DNA of 64,000 nucleotides, from NCBI RefSeq assembly GCF_007993655.1, contig NZ_CP029077.1:924744-988743 (forward strand), read 5' to 3'. The stretch is from Candidatus Deianiraea vastatrix (lineage in GTDB: Bacteria > Pseudomonadota > Alphaproteobacteria > Rickettsiales > Deianiraeaceae). The notes beneath the pieces are model-generated. The model worked only from the letters and a program-made list of their open reading frames with translations. It did no database searches and was not told the origin of the DNA. Positions 47,923-57,965 of this stretch are shown here, in pieces. The position numbers and the translations under genes were made by a program. Position 1 is the first letter of the stretch. Each line of letters begins with the position of its first letter.

Positions 47923-49395
47923 ATGTCTTTGGTAAAAATAACGCATCTCAAAATTACAAGATTCTTCAGTTTTGCCTTGCGTTTAAAACTGCCACTGTGG
48001 GCTTTCGTACTTATTTATGAAGCCGCTATACTTCTTCCATACGCATATAAATTATCCCATATATTGCTTATAAAAATTAGCTATCCACTTTATATAATAA
48101 TCAATTTTGCAATCCATTATCTAATATTTAGCGCGCTTGTTTTAATGCGAAAAATTGGATTTTGCCTTGCAATCTTTATATTTGCCTTTTTAACATCAAT
48201 ATACTCGGCCTCTCTTGTGTTTTTTAACTACAAAATGAGCAACGGCGTAATTGCCTCCGCCCTTGAAAATGACACATCAATGATAGACTTTTATGTAAAT
48301 TCACATACAGCTTTATACGTCATTGCCTTTACCCTAATTGTATCTTTTTTTACAAAAATAACATGGAAAACAAAGCCAAATATTAAAATCTGCCTAGCAT
48401 GCGTTGCAACTTTATTGCTATCATTTGCAATGCTTTGCAACAGTATGCAAAGACTTTGTATAAGAACAACCCAGATAATGGATATTTTTTACCTCTTACA
48501 CCTGCCCAGAAGCTTTGAAAGTGGTGTCGGCAATGTAAAATACTTAGATCCCAAGGGATTGTTTTCATTTAAAAACGATTCAGATATAAATGTTGTTTTT
48601 GTAATTGGCGAGAGCGCTAGAGCTGATTTCTTTCATAAATACGTTAAAACAATCGATAAATACGGCATAAATCGCATCACATCAATCTCAAATTCAGATA
48701 ATACAAGGCAGGCTCTGCCGGTAATGCTTTCAGTTAAAGATGGAGAAAAGCTATACTCAATAGTTGATATAATGAAGTCTCTTGGCTTTAAAACTCACTG
48801 GATTGGCGCGCAAAATATAAGAGGAAAATACGACTCTACATATGCATATTTTGCCGTGAAATCTGATGTTTCGATATATACAGACCCAGTTCGAAATATA
48901 AATTACGACATGGAGTTATTACCAATTTTAGACAACTTTACCCATCAAAAGGGCAAAAATTTCTACATCATTCACCAAATTGGCTCTCACGTACCATATG
49001 CAAACAAATTTACCGAAGACTTTGCAATACAAAAACCATATTGCAAAAGCGAAAATATTGCAAAATGTACACATGAAGAAACCACAAACGCATATATAAA
49101 TAGCATACTATACACCGACCACTTTTTATCTGAGGTTTTATCACGATTTTCTAAATCAAATACGCTATTATTTTACTCATCAGACCATGGAACTGACATA
49201 TTATCCATTAATAAAAATGAAAATACCTTTACAGTACCTGCGTTTTTTTATACAACGAATAGCGGTAAAAAGTCAATTATAGGAAAAAATCTCAAAAATG
49301 TACAATTTAATCACGAAAAAATCTCACCATCGCTTCTTGGTTGTATTGGCGTAAAATCAGATTCTATCAAAGATTACAATAATATATGCTCATAA
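47923..49395 (+). CDS. Phosphoethanolamine transferase, EptA/CptA type
   Basis: 490 residues with five N-terminal membrane helices and a periplasmic sulfatase-fold domain. Such enzymes add phosphoethanolamine to lipid A or core. Marks: VVFVIGESARADFF, HQIGSHVPY and SSDHGTDI. The catalytic residue, Thr in GETAR of most members, is Ser here. It implies that the cell has LPS or a related glycolipid, though no LPS-core gene is in the window. Shares an operon with gyrB (6 nt apart). Confidence 0.88.
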   Translation: MSLVKITHLKITRFFSFALRLKLPLWAFVLIYEAAILLPYAYKLSHILLIKISYPLYIIINFAIHYLIFSALVLMRKIGFCLAIFIFAFLTSIYSASLVFFNYKMSNGVIASALENDTSMIDFYVNSHTALYVIAFTLIVSFFTKITWKTKPNIKICLACVATLLLSFAMLCNSMQRLCIRTTQIMDIFYLLHLPRSFESGVGNVKYLDPKGLFSFKNDSDINVVFVIGESARADFFHKYVKTIDKYGINRITSISNSDNTRQALPVMLSVKDGEKLYSIVDIMKSLGFKTHWIGAQNIRGKYDSTYAYFAVKSDVSIYTDPVRNINYDMELLPILDNFTHQKGKNFYIIHQIGSHVPYANKFTEDFAIQKPYCKSENIAKCTHEETTNAYINSILYTDHFLSEVLSRFSKSNTLLFYSSDHGTDILSINKNENTFTVPAFFYTTNSGKKSIIGKNLKNVQFNHEKISPSLLGCIGVKSDSIKDYNNICS

Positions 49396-50259
49396 ATCCT
49401 AATTAACCAGCGCATCTTTACACTTTAACTGACAATATTCTCAGCGATTTTCCTTTATAATATAACAATTTCAATCCAAAAACTCGATGTTACAACATGA
49501 AAATCACAGTATTTATAATACTTTTTTCCATCCAACATACAACTGCAACTACTCATTATCTTTATACAATCATCGACAGCTTTAATACCATTACATTGGT
49601 TTGTCAAAATCTATAATAATGACAAGTCTTTCTCTAAATTGTATGAACTCAGATACTTAAAAAAATTAGCCATTTCTAAACTTGATTTATCACCATAAGT
49701 AGCCTAAAACACAGATTAATAATGCCATTTACCTAGATTTTCTGAAGGAAATGCCAACTTCAAGCTAATCAATTCAAAATTACATCAAATTCGTAGATTT
49801 TTTGGAACACTTTATTCATGAGCAATAACTTTATCGGCTATTAAACTACAAAATTCATCCTTCCTCAAACTTCTCAAACACAACTCTTATTTTCACTTCA
49901 AATCAATGTAAATTTTAGCCACTTCTAAGATCTTTGCCATTATTTACTTATTCTAAAGGCTTTATTATTCATGATAAGCACTTATCAATCTGGATTTTAA
50001 TCACTTTTTTCAAGCACAGCAATGAACATTTTTCCATACGTCACTTGAAGCATGCAATTATTTCAGTCGTAAATTTAGTAATTGCTATCGTCAATTTATA
50101 ATTGAAAAATGTAGATTATAAATGCTTTTTTAATTTGCTTAATTGCAGCACTATAATGTTAAAATCAATCGCAAAATTTTCTCAAATCTGAACTTTTGAA
50201 ACACTACGCACGTAGGAAACTTATTACTCATAATCAAATCTGAGGGAACCATGTTTTTG
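49396..50259. other. Gene-free stretch of 864 bp
   Basis: AT-rich with stops in all frames. The best frame is 39 codons starting at 49497 (MKITVFIILFSIQ..., signal-like) with TATAATATAA near 49456; this is weak. No tRNA, RNase P, SRP RNA or clear terminator is visible. It may be a decayed gene or hold an RNA I cannot recognise. Confidence 0.6.
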
Positions 50260-50646
50260 TTAAATGCCCTCAACCACAACGCTAGCACTTGTTATGTTGT
50301 GCGTGTCGGAAATTGAAAGATGGATTTTAATTTCATCGATGGTGCCAGTAAAAAGTGGTGTTTCTATCGTGCTTTTTAAGATTTTTGCCAAAGGTCTGCC
50401 ATGCTCGTCGTTGCTAATTTCAATATCCAAAAACGACAGCGCCGCACCAATGCCGCAGCCAAATGCCTTTGAAACAGCCTCTTTCGCTGCCCATCTTTTT
50501 GCAACAAAAGATGCCAAATCGGATTTTTTCGCGGCAATTTCCTGCTCATTTTTTGTCAAAATTCTCTGAATAAATCTAGGATTTTCGCTTAAAATTTTTG
50601 CAATTCTATTCTTTTCGCAAATGTCAATTCCGGTTCCAATAATCAT
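50260..50646 (-). CDS. acpS: Holo-[acyl-carrier-protein] synthase
   Basis: 128 residues. Transfers phosphopantetheine from CoA to ACP. MIIGTGIDICEKNRI carries the Mg2+-binding Asp and FVAKRWAAKEAVSKAFGCG the second metal ligand Glu. Normal length. Last gene of a probable operon DMT transporter-tyrA-midA-acpS; 52 nt after midA. Confidence 0.94.
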   Translation of the reverse strand: MIIGTGIDICEKNRIAKILSENPRFIQRILTKNEQEIAAKKSDLASFVAKRWAAKEAVSKAFGCGIGAALSFLDIEISNDEHGRPLAKILKSTIETPLFTGTIDEIKIHLSISDTHNITSASVVVEGI

Positions 50647-50698
50647 TTATTTCACATTTTTTTAAATATAAAAACATTTTCTTTAAAAGCAATAAATT

Positions 50699-51742
50699 TT
50701 ATAATTTTATGCCTAAAATCACTTTAAATAAATCACCCATTTCACTCGTTAAGCGACGAACGCTGCTGCGAATTTTGTCGATATTATCGCTATTTTTGCT
50801 CGATTTTGCGTAAATTTCAGCAAGCTCATTAATGCCATTTTGCAGTAAAAATTCACCTTGTAAAATGCAGGAAAGCGCTGAATAATTTTCTACAGTCTTG
50901 CGAAAAACCTGCATAAACACTGAGAAATTGACAAGATGCGTAATATCTGCCTGCATTGGATTTTGCAAAATATTTACCTTCTCATGGTTTAAAATCGCTT
51001 GCAGAGTCGATGTATTTGGCGATTTTTCATATCCGTAATCAAAATAAATAAGCCCGCCGGAATTTGCATTTACAATTCTACAAACATGCTCAAAATCATC
51101 AATTTGATCGCGCGAAATTTCAAGCACAGTCGGGGTTTTTTCATTTTTGTAAAATCTTTCAATATATGCCTCAAGTTCGCTTTTGTCAAAATTATTATCG
51201 GCAAATTGCACGATTTTCCCATCTTCAATACGCAATTTTACCATATTCCATCTATCTTTTTTGAAAATATATTGATTTACGCCGTAGCTGTCAAGTAATT
51301 CATTTGTGATGAAAAAACATGGATTATTGCCATTAAAATCGTCGATTTTCTCTAGTATTTTTACTTTATTTTCAAATATCTTGGCAAGGTTTTTGCGATT
51401 ATTTTCTGCTTTTTCGATAGAAAAAAACTCAGCATTTATGCGGTATTTTTCAAAAATACGCACAATATCTAGCATTAAAAGCCCATTTCCAGAGCCAATT
51501 TCCACTATGGATATTGATTTTAATGCGTTTTCTTGTATTAAATTTATCAAAAAAAGTGCGATAATTTCGCCAAAAAGTGAAGAAATCATGGGCGAAGTTA
51601 CAAAACTACCGCTTTTGCCAAAGGGATTTTCACTATTATAAAACCCGTTTTTACTGTAAAGACAAAAATTAATATAATCACGCATTGAAATTTCGTTATT
51701 GCGATCCTCAAAAAACCTCGATAAATGCTCGTTAATTTGCAT
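50699..51742 (-). CDS. MidA/NDUFAF7-type protein arginine methyltransferase
   Basis: 347 residues. SAM-dependent methyltransferase whose mitochondrial relative methylates an Arg of complex I subunit NDUFS2 and is needed for its assembly. Visible: ISMRDYINFCLYSKNGFYNS, the conserved FGKSGSFVTSPMISSLFGE segment, SAM motif VEIGSGNGLLM and ITNELLDSYGVNQY. The usual ELGPGRG is EIGSGNG. Overlaps the tyrA stop by 11 nt. Confidence 0.86.
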   Translation of the reverse strand: MQINEHLSRFFEDRNNEISMRDYINFCLYSKNGFYNSENPFGKSGSFVTSPMISSLFGEIIALFLINLIQENALKSISIVEIGSGNGLLMLDIVRIFEKYRINAEFFSIEKAENNRKNLAKIFENKVKILEKIDDFNGNNPCFFITNELLDSYGVNQYIFKKDRWNMVKLRIEDGKIVQFADNNFDKSELEAYIERFYKNEKTPTVLEISRDQIDDFEHVCRIVNANSGGLIYFDYGYEKSPNTSTLQAILNHEKVNILQNPMQADITHLVNFSVFMQVFRKTVENYSALSCILQGEFLLQNGINELAEIYAKSSKNSDNIDKIRSSVRRLTSEMGDLFKVILGIKL

Positions 51743-52691
51743 ATTCTAAAACAGATTTAGTGTTTAAAAATTCTAGAAATTTAGCAGTATTTATAAGCCT
51801 TTCGTGCAAGAATTTTTCGCCTTTAAATGCCATAAAATCAATAATTCCAGAGCCAAAATAATTACTATATTCACTAAAATTATCGGATAAAAAACGAGGG
51901 AAAAGCCCGACAAAATCTGAGAATATTACATTTTCGCCACGCAGATTTACAAGCATATAATTTTTAAAAATATTCCAGATTTTTTCAAGATTTTTTAAAT
52001 TTGCATTAAAAATGCCATTTTTGCCCATCCATATTGATTTATTTGACTGCGCAAGTCGTCTAAATTTTGCATAATTATCGCTTAGATTTTGCAATTCCTT
52101 ATCAAAATCAAGCAGGTTTAACATTGCCAGAAAATCTGTAAAAAAATACGATAAAAGCTGGGGAAAATGGGATACTTTTGCGTAAATTGCGTCGTGTTTT
52201 TTACATGAGAGCTGCAACACCTTTGAAAAACCAAGCTCAAAAGCGATTTTTTCAAGCTGAACATTTTCCAAATTTGCATCATCGAGTATAATGGTTTTAG
52301 ACTTAAATAAATCAGTACTGGAGCTTGAAAATCCACTTTTATCACTACCCGCTATTGGGTGTGTAAAATTAATTTTTAGATTATATTTTTTCGCAATTTT
52401 TTGTGGCATTTTTTTGACAGATCCAACCTCAAAAACAAGCTTGCTATCTAGGTTTTGACCAGATAAAAGGGCAAAAATTTCATGATATGCAAAAATGGGG
52501 GTTGCAACGCATATAATATCTGCGTTTTTTATCAAATTTATAGCATTTTCGCTGCCAAAAATAGCAGTCTTGGCAAAAATTTCAGATTTTATTTCTGCAT
52601 TTGATACTCCATAAATTTCGTAGGTTTTATGCAGTTTTTTGGCAATTGATCCACCGATTAGACCAGTTCCAATTATTGCAAATTTTTTCAT
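51732..52691 (-). CDS. tyrA: Prephenate/arogenate dehydrogenase
   Basis: 319 residues. NAD(P)-dependent step of tyrosine synthesis. GTGLIGGSIAKKL is the nucleotide loop, VATPIFAYHEI and FEVGSVKKMP follow, and the catalytic HPIAGSDKSGF is complete. Tyrosine synthesis is unusual for strictly intracellular Rickettsiales and suggests a less dependent lifestyle. Overlaps the DMT gene by 4 nt and midA by 11 nt. Confidence 0.92.
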   Translation of the reverse strand: MKKFAIIGTGLIGGSIAKKLHKTYEIYGVSNAEIKSEIFAKTAIFGSENAINLIKNADIICVATPIFAYHEIFALLSGQNLDSKLVFEVGSVKKMPQKIAKKYNLKINFTHPIAGSDKSGFSSSSTDLFKSKTIILDDANLENVQLEKIAFELGFSKVLQLSCKKHDAIYAKVSHFPQLLSYFFTDFLAMLNLLDFDKELQNLSDNYAKFRRLAQSNKSIWMGKNGIFNANLKNLEKIWNIFKNYMLVNLRGENVIFSDFVGLFPRFLSDNFSEYSNYFGSGIIDFMAFKGEKFLHERLINTAKFLEFLNTKSVLEYAN

Positions 52692-53572
52692 ACTTTCTTC
52701 CTAAATTCATTAAAAATACTTGCAATAATCATTAAAAATCCAACGAAATTCACTATTGACCAAGCGTAATCTTCGAAATAAGTTGAAACCCAAATTGCGC
52801 CGATTGTATATATTAAAGATGAATAATTTGCCCTTGCAGAGCCAATTTTGTCGATTAAATAATATAGGGATAAATATGCGATGCAGGATGCAAAAACAAC
52901 TAAATAACCAAGAGAGATCGTGTATTTTGGCGAAAAATCCCATAGCACATTATGATTTTGAAATAATGCCACGATAAATGCTATAATACAGCCTGCAATA
53001 AAGGAATAAGAGATGTAGACAAGAAGGGGAATTTGGGTTTTTTTAACGCATGTTTTCATAGACTGAAAGCCAAAACAAACAAGAATCGGCATACAAAGTG
53101 CATAGGAAATACCAAGCATTGTAAGCCTTGGATCTTCGCTTAACTTAATCGTTGGAAGAATGAATAAAATCAGCCCAACAGTGCCGATTAAACCACTTAC
53201 AATTGTTCTTTTTGACACTTTTCTTTTATCGCAAAATGCCGAAAAAAGCTCGTTTGTAATTATAGAAAGTGACATAATTGCCGCAACCATTCCGCTTGGA
53301 ATATATTTTGCAGCCTCATAACCAAGTGCAAAATTGAGTGAAGCATTTGTTGCTCCGGAAATTAAAATATATTTCAGATTTGACTTGTCAATTTTCATTT
53401 TATAGCACATGATTTTCGATATTACAAGACACAAAAGTGCTGCAATAAAAAACCTATAGGCAAGGGATAGAAATATGGAAACCTGCGATGCTGACTGCAT
53501 TTTTAAGGCATACCAAGAAAATGTCCAAGAAAAGCAAATTCCAAAAAAAGCAAGGGCTATTTTTTTATTCAT
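52688..53572 (-). CDS. EamA/DMT-family transporter
   Basis: 294 residues with ten membrane helices in two EamA repeats, as in drug/metabolite exporters. GATNASLNFALGYEAAKYIPSGMVAAIMS is a typical first-half EamA motif. Substrate unknown; position upstream of tyrA hints at amino-acid export or import, an inference only. First gene of the operon. The 82 bp to cydA holds nothing recognisable. Confidence 0.88.
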   Translation of the reverse strand: MNKKIALAFFGICFSWTFSWYALKMQSASQVSIFLSLAYRFFIAALLCLVISKIMCYKMKIDKSNLKYILISGATNASLNFALGYEAAKYIPSGMVAAIMSLSIITNELFSAFCDKRKVSKRTIVSGLIGTVGLILFILPTIKLSEDPRLTMLGISYALCMPILVCFGFQSMKTCVKKTQIPLLVYISYSFIAGCIIAFIVALFQNHNVLWDFSPKYTISLGYLVVFASCIAYLSLYYLIDKIGSARANYSSLIYTIGAIWVSTYFEDYAWSIVNFVGFLMIIASIFNEFRKKV

Positions 53573-53654
53573 AAAATTCTATTTTTAATAGAATATATCA
53601 AATTTTATAATAGTCAACGGAAATTATTGAATATTTAGACAGTTTCAAATCCTA

Positions 53655-54989
53655 CTAAATCGCAGAATATCCCTTCTTAATTGTTGCGGTAACATAGCGA
53701 ACAAGTATGATAGCTATAGTTGTGTAGACAAGACCTGTAAAGCATATTCCAAACAAAACTGAATATGGATCGAGGTTTGGAGTCATGGCATCTTTCGCGC
53801 GCATTACGCCATATACAACCCAAGGCTGTCTGCCAACTTCAGTTACATACCATCCGCAAATAGCTGCAACTGGGCCAAGGCATGTTGACCAAATTGAGAT
53901 ATTTCTCATTACTTGCGCCATTCCTTTTGCACGAGGGGAAAGAGTTCCACGGCGAGAAGCGATTGAGCCCCATATTCCAAGAATTATAAACAAAACTCCA
54001 AGCCCAACCATTATTCTAAAGCAATAGAAAGGAATTGCAACTGGGGCTCTGTCTTCAACTGGAATGTCTTTAATAGCAGGTATTTTACCGTCTTTTGAGT
54101 GTGTTAGGATTATACTTCCAAGAGCAGGAATTGCAACTTCATAGTCATTTTTTTCCTCCTTCACATTTGGGACTGCGAAAAGCACAATTTTTTGAGACCC
54201 TGGCTCATTTTCCCAATGTGCTTCAAGCGCTGCAATTTTTGATGGCTGATGCTTTAGTGTATTTAGACCATGTCCATCGCCAAGGAAAACCTGTAAAAGC
54301 GAAGCAATCATCAAGAAAGTTGCTGAAATTTTTGCCGCTTTTGTTGCAATTTCCGTGTCTTTATCCTTCTTAATTAGATAGCAAGAAATTCCAAAAACAA
54401 ACAAGGATGCAGAGATAATTGCAGCATCTATCATGTGCATGTATCTCCAAGCAAATGATGGATTGAAAATTACATCAACCCAATTAACAACATGAACAAT
54501 GCCATCTTTTAGCTCAACTCCTGCTGGCGTTTGCATAAATGAATTGGCAGATAATATCCAAAATGCTGAAATTAGTGTTCCAATTGCAACACAGAATGTT
54601 GAAAATAAGTGGAATTTTTTACCAACTCTGCTCCAACCAAATAGCATAACACCAAGAAATGATGCTTCTAAAAAGAATGATGTAAGAACTTCAAAAGTAA
54701 GTAACGGTCCCAAAACATTACCGCCAACATCTATTAATTTTGAAAATGTAAGACCAAACATGAAAGACATCATTATACCACTAATCACGCCAACGCCAAA
54801 GAGCATGGCAAAAATTTTCGACCAGAACTTGCACAATTTTAGATATTTCTGATCTCCAGTTTTAACAAAAACGCTTTCAAAAAATAAAATAAGCCAAGAA
54901 AGACCTATATTTAAAGTTGGGAATATTATATGAAATGTAATCGCAAGAGTGAAATACGATCTTGCCAAAATAAACTCTAAACCTTGCAT
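53655..54989 (-). CDS. cydA: Cytochrome bd ubiquinol oxidase subunit I
   Basis: 444 residues. CydA binds ubiquinol and hemes b558, b595 and d. RSYFTLAITFHIIFP (His of heme), SAFWILSANSFMQTPAG, the GRQPWVVYG motif and WRYMHMIDAA are present. The Q-loop is of the short (CIO) type. cydB, normally the next gene, is absent: a DMT transporter follows. So CydB must be encoded elsewhere, or the enzyme is incomplete. Confidence 0.93.
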   Translation of the reverse strand: MQGLEFILARSYFTLAITFHIIFPTLNIGLSWLILFFESVFVKTGDQKYLKLCKFWSKIFAMLFGVGVISGIMMSFMFGLTFSKLIDVGGNVLGPLLTFEVLTSFFLEASFLGVMLFGWSRVGKKFHLFSTFCVAIGTLISAFWILSANSFMQTPAGVELKDGIVHVVNWVDVIFNPSFAWRYMHMIDAAIISASLFVFGISCYLIKKDKDTEIATKAAKISATFLMIASLLQVFLGDGHGLNTLKHQPSKIAALEAHWENEPGSQKIVLFAVPNVKEEKNDYEVAIPALGSIILTHSKDGKIPAIKDIPVEDRAPVAIPFYCFRIMVGLGVLFIILGIWGSIASRRGTLSPRAKGMAQVMRNISIWSTCLGPVAAICGWYVTEVGRQPWVVYGVMRAKDAMTPNLDPYSVLFGICFTGLVYTTIAIILVRYVTATIKKGYSAI

Positions 54990-55045
54990 AATAGCAAAAA
55001 ATAAACAACAATAATTATTTACTCAATTAACATATAATTTTTTTT

Positions 55046-55090
55046 TGTCAACTTTTTTTTATTGACTTTTGAAATATTCTTTTTTAAAAG
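55046..55090. promoter_or_regulatory. Divergent promoter region cydA/dedA
   Basis: TGTCAA (55046-55051, TTGACA on the minus strand) and TTGACT (55062-55067, plus) form inverted -35 boxes 10 nt apart. The plus box pairs with TAAAAG (55085-55090, 17-nt spacer) and serves dedA. The minus -10 for cydA is not clear. Confidence 0.55.
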
Positions 55091-55113
55091 TTCATAACAT
55101 AATTAAAAATATC

Positions 55114-55761
55114 ATGGATATATCACAATTTTTAAATGATGTTATCGCATTTTTTGACAAAATGGGATATATAGGTGTGATCGGAATAATGGCAATTGAA
55201 AGTACATTTTTGCCAATTATTATACCAAGTGAGGTTTTCTTAATAACTTATGGCGTTGCTGCATATAAAGGTGAAATGAATATATTTTTAGTGATTTTAT
55301 CAGCAAGTTTTGGTATACTTCTCGGTTCAATTGCAACATATTATACATCAGCATGGCTTGGAAGAGGCTTGCTTTACAAATATGGCAAATTTTTCTTTCT
55401 ACCAAAAGAAAGAGTGCAATACTGGGAAGGACAATTTTTAAAATATAGTAAATTTCTGGTATTCTTCGGACGCTTTGTTCCAATTCCGGCTGTAAAACAT
55501 TTTGTTGCAGTGCCTGCTGGTCTTAGTCGCATGGATATTAAATTATTTTCCGTTCTTACGACAAGTGGTGGAACTATTTTTTCAATAATTGTAGTGCTTC
55601 TAGGTTACGCATTTGGCAAAAAAGCCGAGGCTTTAATTGAGAATTATTCGTCTTTTGAAATGCTACTTGCATCAATTATACTTTTTGTTGTCATACCAGC
55701 ATTAATATATAAAATATATCTTTTTTTTGCAACGAAAATAAAAAAAAGAATGAAAAAGTAA
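55114..55761 (+). CDS. DedA-family membrane protein
   Basis: 215 residues from MDISQFLND. DedA proteins are lipid-carrier flippases/scramblases (undecaprenyl-phosphate or phospholipid recycling). Conserved parts: IESTFLPIIIPSEVFLITYG with its Glu, and FGRFVPIPAVKHFVAVPAGLS. The longer frame from a TTG at 55069 lies inside the promoter, so the ATG at 55114 is used. Confidence 0.88.
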   Translation: MDISQFLNDVIAFFDKMGYIGVIGIMAIESTFLPIIIPSEVFLITYGVAAYKGEMNIFLVILSASFGILLGSIATYYTSAWLGRGLLYKYGKFFFLPKERVQYWEGQFLKYSKFLVFFGRFVPIPAVKHFVAVPAGLSRMDIKLFSVLTTSGGTIFSIIVVLLGYAFGKKAEALIENYSSFEMLLASIILFVVIPALIYKIYLFFATKIKKRMKK

Positions 55762-55833
55762 CACCATATATTTTTTCGTTGATTTTTAAAAAATCTCAAT
55801 ATAAAAATTAGAGCAAGATAGCTATTTTAATCT

Positions 55834-56667
55834 ATGAACAAGAACGATTCAGATATTATAAAAATATTGTATGAATCCGGAAACTACTTTTCCGATGGAA
55901 TGAAATGGTATAAAGATGTTTATTTATCGTCAACAATATCAAGAAATTTATATCTTATTGTAACGATATTACTTGGGATTGCATTTTTCTGCTCTTGTGC
56001 GTTAATAAACAAATTAAATTCCATGAAACCAAAAGCTAGAATTGTAACTCAAATTGAGCAAAAAGATGATGTAAGTGATATATCAATATCAAAAATTGAT
56101 AAATATTATCACCCAACGCTTGGTATTGCAAAAATACTAATAAAGCAATATATTTCATCTCGTGAAGAATATAAATATGATGGGCTATATTCAATTGGAA
56201 GTATTCAAGATCAAGTTAAGATTGTTGAAGAAATGTCATCACGCGATATTTTTATGCAATTTAGTAAAACAGTAAGAGATGAAGGTGGAATAATGTATCT
56301 TTATGAAAACCGAATAAACAAAACAATCACTATAGAAAGCGTTGAATATGAAAGTGGGAAAAATTTTATAGATAATCTAATGTACACAATTATGCCCGGA
56401 AAAATACCATCTCGTGCAAAGGTAATTTACACAGAAGAGCTATCAAGCCTTGGTGTTACGAAAAAATATCTAGTTAATATAGATTATCAAATAAAAATTC
56501 CATTTAAAAAATCTGAGGAAAATATTGACTTTATTGATAAAAATCAAGCAACAAAAAAAGACGAAACAATTAACTCAATTAAGTCATATTTAACAGGTCT
56601 TGATGAAAATTTTGACCCAAAAATACAATTCAAAATCACAAAATATGAAAAAATATTAATATCATAA
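55834..56667 (+). CDS. VirB8-like type IV secretion protein
   Basis: 277 residues. A short cytoplasmic N-terminus with SDGMKWYKDVYLSSTISRN, one membrane helix (residues 40-62), then a periplasmic NTF2-like domain. ILIKQYISSREEYKYDGLY and VEEMSSRDIFMQF fit VirB8 of the Rickettsiales T4SS (PF04335-like). VirB8 links inner-membrane and core parts of the secretion channel. No other vir gene is in the window; scattered vir clusters are typical of Rickettsiales. Identity is by pattern only. Confidence 0.72.
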   Translation: MNKNDSDIIKILYESGNYFSDGMKWYKDVYLSSTISRNLYLIVTILLGIAFFCSCALINKLNSMKPKARIVTQIEQKDDVSDISISKIDKYYHPTLGIAKILIKQYISSREEYKYDGLYSIGSIQDQVKIVEEMSSRDIFMQFSKTVRDEGGIMYLYENRINKTITIESVEYESGKNFIDNLMYTIMPGKIPSRAKVIYTEELSSLGVTKKYLVNIDYQIKIPFKKSEENIDFIDKNQATKKDETINSIKSYLTGLDENFDPKIQFKITKYEKILIS

Positions 56668-56726
56668 TTAAAATACTGCATTATTTTATAGCAATAAACT
56701 CAAATTACTCAAAAAAATAAAAGTTC

Positions 56727-56757
56727 TTGACAATTAAAATTATAGTGGTTTTAGAAT
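56727..56757 (+). promoter_or_regulatory. Promoter of the desaturase gene
   Basis: TTGACA (56727-56732) and TAGAAT (56752-56757) with a 19-nt spacer, or TTAGAA with 18. Transcription would start about 56764, which argues against the TTG at 56765 and for the ATG at 56777 as the start codon. Confidence 0.5.
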
Positions 56758-56776
56758 GTAAATTTTGTTTGAAAAA

Positions 56777-57943
56777 ATGGTTAGTCCACTAGTCTTTACT
56801 TTGGTTGCAACGCATGTGACAATTGCGGGTGTAACTTTGTTTTTGCATAGATCTCAGGCCCACAAGTCTGTTACTTTGCATCCGATAATTGCTCATATTT
56901 TTAGGTTTTGGCTTTGGCTGACGACTGGAATGGAGACGAAACAATGGGTTGCAATTCACAGAAAGCACCATGCAAAGTGCGAAACTGCTGAAGATCCACA
57001 TTCACCTGTTTATTTAGGCGTTTGGAATGTTATGTTTTTAGGCGTTTTATTCTATAAGAAAGAATGCAAAAATCAAGTAACTATGGAGCAATATGGTCAA
57101 GAAACTCCAGAAGATTGGCTTGAAAGAAATGTATATGCAAGACACTCTGCAAAAGGAATTTTGTTAATGTTATTAATTGATTTGTACCTTTTTGGCGCAA
57201 CTGGTCTTGTTGTTTGGCTTATTCAAATGGCTTGGATTCCTTTCTGGGCTGCAGGTTTTATCAACGGTGTTGGTCACTGGTTTGGTTACAGAAATTTCGC
57301 TGCGAAAGATACATCAACGAATATTTCTCCACTCATTTTACCAATAGGTCTTATAGTTGGCGGTGAAGAATTCCACAATAATCACCACGCTTTCCCAAGA
57401 TCTGCTCGTCTTTCTTACCAAAAATGGGAGTTTGACATAGGCTGGTTTTATTTAAAAACCCTAGAAAAATTCGGTCTTTGCAAGATTCATGAATTCCTTC
57501 CTTACCCTGAAAAAAGATCATCTAATTTCAAATTTGGAACAAATCTACAATTGTTTGCAAATAAAATGGTAAGCCTTAGAAAATATGAATTAAATGTTCT
57601 AAAAAAAGCACTTTCTGAAAGATTTGATGAAGTTAGCGCTAAAGTTAAAGTTTCATATAAATCGGCACTCAGGGCACTCAGCACACACACAAGTGCGATG
57701 AACAAAGAGGAAAATGCAAGACTTTCAAAGATTTGCGACTCAAGCTCTCACATTGCAAAGCTATATAAATTCAAGGAAAATCTTGAAGAAGTATGGCAAG
57801 GCGTTGGACTTTCAGTTGCCGAAAGAGCTGAAAAAGTTAAGGCTTGGTGCAAGGAAGTTGAAGAAACTGGAAATGAAGATTTGATTAAATTTTCAAATTA
57901 CATCAAGGCTAAAATGGGTATAGGTCAAAAAGCCAAGGCTTAA
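56777..57943 (+). CDS. Membrane fatty-acid desaturase
   Basis: 388 residues. Acyl-CoA/lipid delta-9-type desaturase: the three His boxes are HRSQAH, HRKHH and HNNHH, with four membrane helices between them. The last 125 residues form a charged, coiled-coil-like extension (VSAKVKVSYKSALRAL and onward) not usual in the family. Introduces cis double bonds to keep membranes fluid. Monocistronic with its own promoter and a terminator. Confidence 0.9.
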   Translation: MVSPLVFTLVATHVTIAGVTLFLHRSQAHKSVTLHPIIAHIFRFWLWLTTGMETKQWVAIHRKHHAKCETAEDPHSPVYLGVWNVMFLGVLFYKKECKNQVTMEQYGQETPEDWLERNVYARHSAKGILLMLLIDLYLFGATGLVVWLIQMAWIPFWAAGFINGVGHWFGYRNFAAKDTSTNISPLILPIGLIVGGEEFHNNHHAFPRSARLSYQKWEFDIGWFYLKTLEKFGLCKIHEFLPYPEKRSSNFKFGTNLQLFANKMVSLRKYELNVLKKALSERFDEVSAKVKVSYKSALRALSTHTSAMNKEENARLSKICDSSSHIAKLYKFKENLEEVWQGVGLSVAERAEKVKAWCKEVEETGNEDLIKFSNYIKAKMGIGQKAKA

Positions 57944-57965
57944 AATAAAATCCATTCTTAGATTT

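Noticed and set aside
49497-49616. 39-codon frame with signal-like N-terminus
   Set aside because: Too short, no ribosome site, no family; kept only as a remark.
55069-55113. TTG start for dedA
   Set aside because: It falls inside the promoter between -35 and -10, upstream of the expected transcript start.
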